Source of the DNA: an uncultured Cloacibacillus sp.
Lineage (GTDB): Bacteria > Synergistota > Synergistia > Synergistales > Synergistaceae
Length of the DNA: 6,375 bases
Direction: 5' to 3'
Assembly (NCBI GenBank): GCA_934511335.1
Contig: CAKSWL010000133.1
Coordinates: 1 to 6,375 of the forward strand
Below, piece by piece: positions 1 to 6,100 of the stretch (position 1 is its first letter; each line of letters begins with the position of its first letter). The notes under the pieces are model-generated. The model ran no database searches and was not told where the DNA came from. It saw nothing but the letters and a program-made list of their open reading frames with translations. The translations under genes were made by a program, and so were the position numbers.

Positions 1-667
1 GGTCAAAGAGCGTGGCGATCCCGTAGGGGTTGGAGAGCACCTCCACCACGCCGCCGGCGGCCGCCACCTCTACCGCCGCGGGCATCCCCAGCGGAACTTT
101 ATCTATCAGTCCGACTTCGTCGACGATGGGCATTTTCGCCTCTAGGCGGTTGTTGATGAGCACGCCGTCGTCGCGCTGCACGACGGCGGCGCTGATCCTG
201 CCGCCGCGGCGGTGGTAGTCGTTGAGCACCTTCGCGGCGTATTCAAAATCGACGGAGGCGGGGATGACCGCGATGTAGGGAGCGTCATCCGCTGTTTTTG
301 AAAGGAGTTCCTCTATATTTATGGTAACGCCCCTGCCCACGCCGACGCCGCCCGGCGTCGCCGGGTTGTGGCCGATCATCGTCGACTCCGTGATGATCGT
401 CTCGGTGATCGTCTCCATCGCGACGTCGCCGATGACGGGCGCCGCCTCGTTGAGACGTACCGCAGTCAGCTTTTCTATAGGAAGTCCAGCCTCTTCCAAA
501 GCGCAGGTCAGGGAGTGAAAGACGCCGTTGATGTTCTGGCGGGTTCCTTTGATGCCGGTCGTCGGCACAGTCGCGCCGCCGATGAACTCCGCCTTTCCAT
601 CCACTATCTTTGCTAACGCCGTCTCCGTCGTTGCGTTGCCGATGTCTATACCTGCGACTATTTTCAT
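1..667 (-). CDS. pduG: Diol/glycerol dehydratase reactivating factor, large subunit (3' end cut by window)
   Basis: The large (alpha) subunit of the reactivase is an ATP-dependent chaperone-like protein that releases inactivated cobalamin from diol dehydratase. The frame is open from the ATG at 667 to the window edge and gives 222 residues of a family usually about 605-610 long, so only the N-terminal third is present. Visible signatures are the actin/Hsp70-like phosphate loop GIDIGNATTE (residues 6-15), the strongly conserved stretch NEAAPVIGDVAMETITET (73-90) followed by ITESTMIGHNP, QRDDGV (164-169) and PIVDEV (180-185). Asp166 and Asp183 match positions remembered as Mg-binding in the Klebsiella homologues. 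An AAGGAG site at 675-680, seven bases before the ATG, supports the start. It follows pduE by 25 bases in the same operon. The small subunit (PduH) would be expected beyond the left edge. No frameshift or stop is seen. The dha-type reactivase (DhaF/GdrA) is a close relative, but the shell genes favour pdu. Confidence 0.95.
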   Translation of the reverse strand, partial: MKIVAGIDIGNATTETALAKIVDGKAEFIGGATVPTTGIKGTRQNINGVFHSLTCALEEAGLPIEKLTAVRLNEAAPVIGDVAMETITETIITESTMIGHNPATPGGVGVGRGVTINIEELLSKTADDAPYIAVIPASVDFEYAAKVLNDYHRRGGRISAAVVQRDDGVLINNRLEAKMPIVDEVGLIDKVPLGMPAAVEVAAAGGVVEVLSNPYGIATLFD

Positions 668-692
668 AAGGTGTCTCCTTTCAGAAATGCCT

Positions 693-1199
693 TTAGTCTT
701 TCTTGAGACGTCCTCTCGCCTCGTAAACCGCCGCGGCCTCCCTCACAAGCCCGCCGGAGATTTTCGCGCCATACTGCGTCTCGAGCTCTTCGGCGATCGC
801 GATAAGCTCGGCCTTCGTCGAGCGGTAGGGACGGAGCGCGTTGTATATTTCGAGGAGCCGGTCGTCACCGACGGCGATGAGCTCGGCGGCGCGGCGCATG
901 TTGTTCGCAAAGGCGTCGCGGTCGACGGATTCGGCGACCTGGGCCTGCATCTCAAGGGTCTCGGGGGAGATGCGCATGTCCTCCGGATTGATGGCTCCAG
1001 CCAGCAGACCTGCCTTCGTCATTTCGGTGAACTTTTTGCCCGTCGGGCTCTGCAGCCGCTCCGCGGATTTCTCGCTGAGCGGGTAGTCCGCGGCGGTCAC
1101 CTTGTCGCCGGAGGGAGCGGGAGCGGCGGGTTTTGCCTCGGCCTTCATCGCCTCCATGACCTTTTCAACTATCAGTTTCATCATCAGTTCCTGATCCAT
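693..1199 (-). CDS. pduE: Propanediol dehydratase small (gamma) subunit PduE
   Basis: This is the gamma subunit of adenosylcobalamin-dependent diol dehydratase (alpha2beta2gamma2), which converts 1,2-propanediol to propionaldehyde or glycerol to 3-hydroxypropionaldehyde. It has 168 residues against about 173 in Salmonella. Family landmarks are DYPLSEK (about 38-44), EDMRISPETLEMQA (73-86), RAAELIAVGDDRLLEIYNAL (103-122) and PYRSTKAEL right after it. Residues 3-18 form an amphipathic helix (ELMMKLIVEKVMEAMK) followed by an Ala/Pro-rich linker; such N-terminal extensions on the D and E subunits are known cargo or targeting tags for the microcompartment. A perfect AAGGAGG at 1207-1213 lies seven bases before the ATG and overlaps the pduD stop codon, indicating tight translational coupling. 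Met6 and Met7 are alternative starts but lack such a site. All conserved blocks are present. Confidence 0.97.
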   Translation of the reverse strand: MDQELMMKLIVEKVMEAMKAEAKPAAPAPSGDKVTAADYPLSEKSAERLQSPTGKKFTEMTKAGLLAGAINPEDMRISPETLEMQAQVAESVDRDAFANNMRRAAELIAVGDDRLLEIYNALRPYRSTKAELIAIAEELETQYGAKISGGLVREAAAVYEARGRLKKD

Positions 1200-1211
1200 A
1201 ACTCTGCCTCC

Positions 1212-1883
1212 TTACTTAAACGAAACAGCAACGCTCTGCGGCTTCTTGTTGTTATCGACGTGCTCCGTCTCTTTGATGTGGAGCAGGGCGGCGATAGCCT
1301 GATAGGCGGGGCGCGCCATCTGGTCGTTTCTTACGGGAACCGGAGTCGGCGCTTCGCCCTTCGCATATTTCGCGGCGTTTTTGCCTATCTGGCGGTAGGT
1401 CGCGAGGTCAATAAGCGGAGCCTGCGAGAAGAGCTCCAGGTTGCTGAGCGGAGGAAGGTTTTTCTGGTGGATGACGGTCGTACCCTTCGACTGAATGCCG
1501 ATGCCGATGCCGGAACCGCTGTAGGTGGCCGCGTCATGGGCGATGAAGGAGACGTCGGAGGTGCGGTAGACCTTGATCACGCGCCATTTCATGCCCTCTT
1601 CCTCGATGCCGGCTAAGACCTCGCGCAGTACTTTATCGTGAGGGATGCCCAAGATCGTCTTCGTCTGGTAGACTCCGAAGGCGGGAGCAAGTCCGATCAC
1701 CACTTCGTCGGAGGCCACGCCCTTGGGGGCTTCGCCCGTCTCGCGAAGTTCAAGTTTGCTGACCTCGTCGGTGATCGCCGGCTTGTTTTCCTCCGGGGCG
1801 GCCGCTTTCTTTTCTTCCTGTGCCATAACTTCGGCTATTACTTCTTCTATAAAGGAGCGCAGTACCTTTTCGTCAAAAGTCAT
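1212..1883 (-). CDS. pduD: Propanediol dehydratase medium (beta) subunit PduD
   Basis: The beta subunit of B12-dependent diol dehydratase holds the cobalamin between itself and the alpha subunit. It has 223 residues against 224 in Salmonella. An N-terminal amphipathic helix (residues about 5-21, [14 protein letters not shown]) resembles the known PduD encapsulation peptide, and a charged, Ala/Pro-rich linker joins it to the catalytic domain from about residue 58. Conserved blocks are APAFGVYQT (66-74), [12 protein letters not shown] (86-97), TSDVSF (108-113), [19 protein letters not shown] (122-140), [16 protein letters not shown] (142-157), [16 protein letters not shown] and [11 protein letters not shown]. 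Asp110 and Lys133 line up with cobalamin-contacting Asp112 and Lys135 of the Klebsiella enzyme (numbers from memory). The gap after pduC is 15 bases, and an AGAGGTG site at 1891-1897 supports the ATG. Nothing is broken or missing. Confidence 0.97.
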   Translation of the reverse strand: MTFDEKVLRSFIEEVIAEVMAQEEKKAAAPEENKPAITDEVSKLELRETGEAPKGVASDEVVIGLAPAFGVYQTKTILGIPHDKVLREVLAGIEEEGMKWRVIKVYRTSDVSFIAHDAATYSGSGIGIGIQSKGTTVIHQKNLPPLSNLELFSQAPLIDLATYRQIGKNAAKYAKGEAPTPVPVRNDQMARPAYQAIAALLHIKETEHVDNNKKPQSVAVSFK

Positions 1884-1898
1884 CTCGTGTCACCTCTT

Positions 1899-3560
1899 TT
1901 AGATATCTTCCGGTCTAATGGCCTGGCTGATATTTTTGATCTCGTTCCAGCGTTCCTCGGAGATCTGATATCCCGTCATCGGGCCGTGATAGTCGTTAGG
2001 CTCATTGACCGCGCTTATGACGTGGAAGTTTTCGTCAAGGATCGCGGAGGTGTGGAGATAGTCGCCTGCGACGCGCTGCTTGAGCATTCCGAAGACGCCG
2101 TCGGCTACATCGGAGAAACCGGCCTTTTCCAGCGCCTTAACAAAGTCGACGCCCGTGACCTTGCGCGCCATCATCTCTTCGATGGCCTTAAGGTCTTCGT
2201 TGACATTGCGGTCGGGCATGTCTTTGCTGCCGTTCGCGTATGTCGCGGCTTCGACCTCTTCGTCGGTGATCGCTGGCAGTCCGAGTTCGCGGAATACCCC
2301 CTGCAGAGCGCGGGCGGCCTTGTTGCGGATACGGATGACGTCCTCTTCCTTAACGGGCTGGAGTCCGCCGTCGATCCTCATGTCGCGCTGAATGATGTTC
2401 CAGTCGTCGAAGTCCTCGGCGTCCCAGTTCGAACCGGCGAACATATTGTCGTAATTCGGCGTCGCACTGTATCCGGAGCAGACAAAGTCGGTGCCTGAGA
2501 AGAACTGGGGAACGGAACGGGCGACGCGGCGAAGATCGGAATGGGTGAAGGTCTGGTCGTTCGACGATGTGCACTCGAGGTCGAGGAGCATCGCGATCAA
2601 GTTCTCAGCGGCGACCGCGCGGATACCGCCGGGTACGCCGGCGGGTACGCCGATGCAGGAGACGGAGCCGTTCTGGGTCCCCTGTACTCCCGCACCCTTG
2701 GTGACGGCAAGGCAGCGGGCCTCAAGGTAGAGCATCGACTTGCCCTCGGCATAGCCCATCTGCACCTCCGAACCGGTGCCGGAGGTGAAGCGCATCTTAA
2801 GTCCGCGCGAGGCGTAGCAGGAGGCGAGGAAGGCCTTTGAGTAGGGGGTATCGTCGCCGTCCATGAAGACCGGCTCCGTCCCGTAGACGGAGATAGTCTC
2901 AGCGTATGTGGTAAAGCCGCGCATGCCGAGCTGAAGTTCCGTCGCCTCTTCGAGAGCGCACTGGGTAAGCACGCCGTGACGCCCCGTCTGGGCTCCTATA
3001 AGGAGAGACATCGCGTTAAAGGGGGCGTACCTCGCGATACCTACGGTCGTCTCCATTTCGTCGAAGCCGCGGATTGCGGCTTCCGCGGCATCCGCCGCAA
3101 TCTGTATCGGGTTGTCCTTAACGTTCGTTACATGGCACTGGTTGCTCGGCATCTTGCGCGCGCGCATCTTCGTCATCGCCATCATTATCTCCACGATTGT
3201 GAGCTTGTTGACGACGTCGACGAGCTTCGCCGGCGTCATGTGGAGCGTCATCGCGAGGATGTCGTTGCGCGAGACGTTGACGTCTATGAGTTTTCTTGCG
3301 ATTTCAAGCGAATCCATCGCCATGACGCGCTCGGCGCCGTCGAGCTTGATAGCGTGGTCGGCGATGAACGTATCTAGCATATCGAATTCCGCTCTTGATT
3401 TTCCGTCCAGCTCCGTGACCACGCCGTTTTCGATCTTGATGCTCGGCTTCGGGTCGAAGGGGCTGTTCATGGCGATCAATCCGACTTCCGGCCACTCCTG
3501 TACAAATCCGTCTTTGCTTACAGGACGCGCCGCAAGGGCTTCAAAGCGTTTTGATTTCAT
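1899..3560 (-). CDS. pduC: Propanediol dehydratase large (alpha) subunit PduC
   Basis: This is the catalytic alpha subunit of coenzyme-B12-dependent diol dehydratase, a TIM-barrel radical enzyme. It has 553 residues, essentially the same as the 554 of Salmonella, with no gap needed at the N terminus. Counting residues shows the active-site set of the Klebsiella oxytoca enzyme at identical numbers: His143 (NQCHVTN), Glu170 (DEMETT), Glu221 (YAETIS), Gln296 (GTQNGS), Ser301, Asp335 and Gln336 (SSNDQTF), and Ser362 (CSGYSA). The enzyme is therefore predicted active. These residues do not separate propanediol from glycerol as preferred substrate, since diol and glycerol dehydratases share them; the surrounding shell genes favour propanediol. 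The start at 3560 has an AAGGAG at 3571-3576, ten bases away, overlapping the end of pduB (gap 18 bases). Its product pairs with PduD and PduE immediately downstream. Confidence 0.98.
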   Translation of the reverse strand: MKSKRFEALAARPVSKDGFVQEWPEVGLIAMNSPFDPKPSIKIENGVVTELDGKSRAEFDMLDTFIADHAIKLDGAERVMAMDSLEIARKLIDVNVSRNDILAMTLHMTPAKLVDVVNKLTIVEIMMAMTKMRARKMPSNQCHVTNVKDNPIQIAADAAEAAIRGFDEMETTVGIARYAPFNAMSLLIGAQTGRHGVLTQCALEEATELQLGMRGFTTYAETISVYGTEPVFMDGDDTPYSKAFLASCYASRGLKMRFTSGTGSEVQMGYAEGKSMLYLEARCLAVTKGAGVQGTQNGSVSCIGVPAGVPGGIRAVAAENLIAMLLDLECTSSNDQTFTHSDLRRVARSVPQFFSGTDFVCSGYSATPNYDNMFAGSNWDAEDFDDWNIIQRDMRIDGGLQPVKEEDVIRIRNKAARALQGVFRELGLPAITDEEVEAATYANGSKDMPDRNVNEDLKAIEEMMARKVTGVDFVKALEKAGFSDVADGVFGMLKQRVAGDYLHTSAILDENFHVISAVNEPNDYHGPMTGYQISEERWNEIKNISQAIRPEDI

Positions 3561-3578
3561 CGGTTACCCTCTCCTTCG

Positions 3579-4394
3579 TTAGATGATGTAAGGCTGGGTC
3601 GTTGATTTAAGTTCCGTCTCGGGGTCCAGCGTGGCCAGTACCTGCTTGCCAACTTCACGGGCGGCGATGATCGCCTGTTTTACAGCGCCGGAATCTCCGC
3701 TGAAGGTGAGGATGACTTCGTTCGAGAAGCTCGTTCCGCCGTTAGAGGGTGAGGAATAGCCGATCACGTCTACCGTCGCCGCTTTGACCGCCGTATCGCC
3801 GAGGAGGACGCCGATCGCCGCGGGGGCGCCTACGGTGATGCCGAACGATTTGCCGATCGGGGCGCCGAAGGCCTTGTTGAGGGCATAGCTGGCGCGCGCC
3901 GTATACTGGAACTCAAGGTGTCCGGCTTTGTTGCCGTAGACGTCGCCGAAGGTGCGGTCGAGCTCTTTCAGGGCCACTTCGATCGCCCTTCTGACGTCGG
4001 ATACATCTTCTGCGCCGAAGACGATGAGAGATCCGTGGCCGGCTCCGCCCTCGGTGTCACGGGGAAGCTCTATCTTGAGGATCTCGCTGTTCGTCGCTTT
4101 GACCGCTTCGTCGGCTGCGAAGATATGCGGCCCGGCGCCGGTGCGTCCGCCGAGGATGCCGATCGAGCGGTACTTTGTGTCGATGCCCATCTTCTCGTGC
4201 ATCTGGTGGTCTACGTTAGCAATGACGAGGCCGATCGTGTGTCCGATCGCCGTACCGACAAATTCCGTGAGGTTGCATCCGGCGCAGCAGCAGGCATCTA
4301 CCGCCTGAGCCGCGGCTTCCGGCTTGGCAGTTTCAATATTTCCGAGCTTTTTCGTAAGTTCGTCCATAATCTTGTTGACCAGTTCGTCTTTCAT
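3579..4394 (-). CDS. pduB: Microcompartment trimeric shell protein PduB
   Basis: This major shell protein has two fused BMC domains, forms pseudohexameric trimers, and contributes to the facets of the propanediol-utilising microcompartment. It has 271 residues against 270 in Salmonella. The core starts at NLTEFVGTAIGHTIGLVIAN (41-60); other family blocks are YRSIGILGGRTGAGPHIFAA, ELPRDTEGGAGHGSLI, ALKELDRTFGDVYGNKAGHL, YTARASYALNKAFGAPIG and FSGDSGAVKQAI. The first about 40 residues form a helix plus linker which, in Salmonella PduB, tethers the shell to the enzyme core. That linker here ends in a cysteine cluster, CCCAGC (35-40); Cys40 matches a Cys of the Salmonella protein, while 35-37 look extra. 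There is no ATG, GTG or TTG codon in frame between codon 11 and the TEF motif, so the short form PduB' known from Salmonella has no ordinary start here. The start at 4394 has GGAGG at 4405-4409, a rather long ten-base spacing. It lies 47 bases after pduA. Confidence 0.97.
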   Translation of the reverse strand: MKDELVNKIMDELTKKLGNIETAKPEAAAQAVDACCCAGCNLTEFVGTAIGHTIGLVIANVDHQMHEKMGIDTKYRSIGILGGRTGAGPHIFAADEAVKATNSEILKIELPRDTEGGAGHGSLIVFGAEDVSDVRRAIEVALKELDRTFGDVYGNKAGHLEFQYTARASYALNKAFGAPIGKSFGITVGAPAAIGVLLGDTAVKAATVDVIGYSSPSNGGTSFSNEVILTFSGDSGAVKQAIIAAREVGKQVLATLDPETELKSTTQPYII

Positions 4395-4441
4395 CTTCTC
4401 GTTACCTCCGTTATCTTCTAATTAATTGTGATGGGCTGCAA

Positions 4442-4720
4442 TTATTCCTGCGCGGGAAGGATCTTTTCCACATCGGTGTGAGGACGCGGAATGACATGCT
4501 GCGAGACGATCTCTCCGACCTTCTCCGCCGCACATGCGCCTGCGTCCACCGCGGCCTTGACCGCGCCCACGTCTCCTCTGACCATTACCGTCACCAGACC
4601 GGAACCAATTTTCTCGTATCCGACCAGAGACACATTCGCGGACTTCACCATTGCGTCTGCGGCTTCGATCGCGCCTACGAGGCCACGGGTTTCAACCATA
4701 CCAAGAGCTTCTCTCTGCAT
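4442..4720 (-). CDS. pduA: Microcompartment hexameric shell protein PduA
   Basis: This single-BMC-domain protein forms flat hexamers with a central pore; in Salmonella it lets 1,2-propanediol in and holds back propionaldehyde. From the chosen ATG at 4720 it has 92 residues against 94 in Salmonella and begins [11 protein letters not shown], matching the family N terminus. Lys26 (VKSAN) is the edge residue that packs hexamers together, the pore loop is KIGSG (37-41) with Ser40 lining the pore, [15 protein letters not shown] follows, and [15 protein letters not shown] ends the protein with edge Arg79. Two in-frame ATGs upstream (4738 and 4735) would add six residues not found in the family and would overlap the Shine-Dalgarno, so they are rejected as starts. 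It is the first structural gene of the operon, 248 bases downstream of the regulator gene. PduJ is a near paralogue, but position next to pduB supports PduA. Confidence 0.96.
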   Translation of the reverse strand: MQREALGMVETRGLVGAIEAADAMVKSANVSLVGYEKIGSGLVTVMVRGDVGAVKAAVDAGACAAEKVGEIVSQHVIPRPHTDVEKILPAQE

Positions 4721-4726
4721 GTTTGT

Positions 4727-4732
4727 CCTCCT
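4727..4732 (-). promoter_or_regulatory. Ribosome binding site that fixes the pduA start
   Basis: The minus strand reads AGGAGG here, six bases before the ATG at 4720. It is a full consensus site and decides between that ATG and two in-frame ATGs at 4738 and 4735, which lie upstream of or against it and cannot use it. Confidence 0.85.
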
Positions 4733-4775
4733 CATCATATTGAAAATTTATTGAGCTTTATGCCTATGTCCCCTA

Positions 4776-4804
4776 TTATTAAAGATGAGGGTTTTTTATG
4801 CTCA
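4776..4804 (-). promoter_or_regulatory. Possible weak promoter for the pdu operon
   Basis: On the minus strand TAATAA (4776-4781) can serve as a -10 element, with TGAGCA (4799-4804) as a poor -35 (three of six consensus bases) at a 17-base spacing. Initiation would fall near 4769, giving a leader of about 50 bases before pduA. A weak -35 overlapped by repeated sequence is what an activator-dependent promoter would look like, fitting the AraC-type gene just upstream. The stretch is AT-rich, so chance matches are likely and the call is tentative. Confidence 0.3.
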
Positions 4805-4819
4805 GCGCTTTTTTATGCT
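4792..4819 (-). repeat. 11-bp direct repeat, candidate activator site
   Basis: The 11-mer AGCATAAAAAA (minus strand) occurs twice without mismatch, at 4809-4819 and 4792-4802, a 17-base period. The core CATAAA recurs at 4820-4825 and again at 4757-4762. Direct repeats placed at and just upstream of a -35 region are typical of AraC-family binding sites, and the neighbouring gene encodes such a protein. A-rich low complexity could also explain the match; binding is an inference. Confidence 0.4.
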
Positions 4820-4858
4820 TTTATGAGACTTTTTTATTAAATTTTCAGAATAAATGCG

Positions 4859-4889
4859 GGGGCCATGCTAAGCAACCTAGCATGGCCCC
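4859..4889 (-). terminator. Perfect 12-bp hairpin between regulator gene and pduA
   Basis: GGGGCCATGCTA (4859-4870) and TAGCATGGCCCC (4878-4889) are exact reverse complements around a seven-base loop, giving a stable GC-rich stem. It lies about 80 bases after the stop of the regulator gene and about 140 bases before pduA, so the likely role is to end the regulator transcript. The downstream minus-strand sequence (CGCATTTATTCTG) is only moderately T-rich and there is no clean T-run on either strand, so this is not a textbook intrinsic terminator. An attenuator or protein-binding site is an alternative. Confidence 0.45.
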
Positions 4890-4968
4890 TCAAGCAAAAA
4901 CGTGAATTGCAATTTTTTGACTGTTATTTTAGCAGTCTAAAGTAAAGATATATCAGAATGGCACACAA

Positions 4969-6057
4969 CTATCCGCCCACTTTTTTATCCGCGGCGACCC
5001 GCTGGCGGTACTCCGTCGGAGAAAGGCCGACCTTCTTTTTAAAGACCTTGCTGAAATAATTCGTCTCGTTGTACGATAGCTCGCAGGCGATGTTTATCAC
5101 CGGCATATCGGTGTTTTGCAGCATCTCCTTGGCGAGCTCTATCCGCCGGTCGGTTACGTAAACGATAAAATTCGTCCCCATCGCCTTTTTGAATACCTTG
5201 CTGAAATAACTGGGGCTCATGTTGATGTGTTCGGCCGCGGAATCAAGCGTGATGCCGTTTTTGATGTTGAGCTCTATGTAGTTGAGCACCTTCTTGAGTT
5301 CGTCGCCGGAGCTCGCCTGGAACTTCCCCAGTTCGACGAAGATAAAGTCTATCATCTCTTCGATGATCTCCGTGGACTCGAAGCGGCGCACCTGAACATT
5401 ATAGTTTGTAAAGAAACGCTCCAGGCAGTTTTCAAGCTTCCGCTGCAGGTCGTCGTTGCCATACCACCGTCCGATCTCGGAGATGCCTCGGGCAAAATTG
5501 ATGATGCCGCTCCTTATACTCTTCGCGCTGCTGTCAGCATAGATGAGCGAGAGATATTCTTTGGCGATATTTTTAGATTTTTTATAGTCGCATTCGTGGA
5601 TGAAGTCCTCCAAAAGCTTAAGATAGCGGACAAAGGCCTCGTCCTCGGCTTTTTCCTCTAGGACGGCGCCGCTTCTGCGGCTTTGCGCCATGATGCTCTC
5701 CACCAGCGCCGTAAGCTGTTCACGGCGGTAAGGTTTCAGGAGATAGCCGTCGGCGTTGAAACGGGTCGCCATCCGCGCGATGCGCTCCTCCTTTTTTACG
5801 GAGACCAGGATCAGGGATATATTGCCGTTGGCGCTGCGCGCGTTATGGATCAGCACCTCGGCGAAATCAGAATATATAGAATAATAGGGGATATTGACGA
5901 TCAGGAGGTCGATATCGCCGTTCTTGACAAGCTCGGAGGCCTCCGTTCCCTCGGTGGCGGAAAACAGCGCCACCGACGACGCGAACTTTTTTTCAAGAAC
6001 GTCGTGCATCATCCGTCTGTCGATTGCGCTGCTGTCAACAACGAGAATCTTGAACAT
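4969..6057 (-). CDS. Receiver-like AraC-family transcriptional regulator with degenerate phosphorylation site
   Basis: This 362-residue protein has the layout of YesN-type response regulators: an N-terminal receiver (about 1-122), a helical middle part with no motif I recognise (about 130-250), and a C-terminal AraC-type domain (about 252-355) with two helix-turn-helix motifs, ITLDSAAEHINMSPSYFSKV and MPVINIACELSYNETNYFSK, ending in GLSPTEYRQRV. It probably activates the pdu genes that start 248 bases downstream on the same strand, where a direct repeat suits such a protein. The receiver keeps Asp8, the switch Ser86 (LVSVK) and Lys108-Pro109, but the residue after beta strand 3 (DLLIVNIP) is Asn55 instead of the phosphoacceptor Asp, and the second acidic-pocket residue is Ser9. 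Normal phosphorylation is therefore unlikely. The ATG at 6057 has GGAGG six bases upstream. It follows the kinase-like gene by 43 bases. Assignment to pdu control rests on position only. Confidence 0.9.
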   Translation of the reverse strand: MFKILVVDSSAIDRRMMHDVLEKKFASSVALFSATEGTEASELVKNGDIDLLIVNIPYYSIYSDFAEVLIHNARSANGNISLILVSVKKEERIARMATRFNADGYLLKPYRREQLTALVESIMAQSRRSGAVLEEKAEDEAFVRYLKLLEDFIHECDYKKSKNIAKEYLSLIYADSSAKSIRSGIINFARGISEIGRWYGNDDLQRKLENCLERFFTNYNVQVRRFESTEIIEEMIDFIFVELGKFQASSGDELKKVLNYIELNIKNGITLDSAAEHINMSPSYFSKVFKKAMGTNFIVYVTDRRIELAKEMLQNTDMPVINIACELSYNETNYFSKVFKKKVGLSPTEYRQRVAADKKVGG

Positions 6058-6100
6058 CCCAGCCCTCCGCCTCCGCCTTCGTCATACTCCGGGCCTTTAG

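Noticed and set aside
1..667. Possible broken reactivase gene at the left edge
   Set aside because: Reading all 222 codons showed an uninterrupted frame with the conserved family blocks; it is simply cut by the window edge.
528..1616. Long open frame of 362 codons on the plus strand opposite pduE and pduD
   Set aside because: It is antisense to well-conserved genes, starts inside the pduG region, has Arg/Gly/Leu-rich shadow composition and matches no family I know. GC-rich codon use on the minus strand creates it.
1638..2498. Plus-strand open frame of 286 codons opposite pduD and pduC
   Set aside because: It is a shadow of two confirmed genes; the protein shows no recognisable motif and no convincing ribosome binding site was seen.
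693..3560. Dehydratase belonging to a shell-free glycerol (dha) operon or to the ethanolamine or glycyl-radical propanediol systems
   Set aside because: The enzyme is of the B12-dependent alpha/beta/gamma type, directly preceded by PduA and PduB with microcompartment-type N-terminal tags on the D and E subunits, which fits pdu and excludes the EutBC and glycyl-radical types.
3918..4421. Plus-strand open frame of 167 codons opposite pduB
   Set aside because: It is antisense to PduB, whose conserved blocks cover the same bases. The sequence looks like a frame shadow.
4721..4738. Six-residue longer PduA starting at the ATG at 4738
   Set aside because: The extra residues MMRRTN are absent from the family and the start would overlap the Shine-Dalgarno at 4727-4732, which is ideally placed for the ATG at 4720.
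4733..4739. TATGAT-like -10 element just upstream of pduA on the minus strand
   Set aside because: Transcription would start within or after the ribosome binding site, so it could not give a translatable leader for pduA.
4905..4937. Palindrome AATTGCAATT (4905-4914) and a GACTG/CAGTC inverted repeat (4919-4937) after the regulator gene
   Set aside because: The stems are short and AT-rich or five base pairs only, with no T-run in the right direction; such matches are expected by chance in this AT-rich gap.
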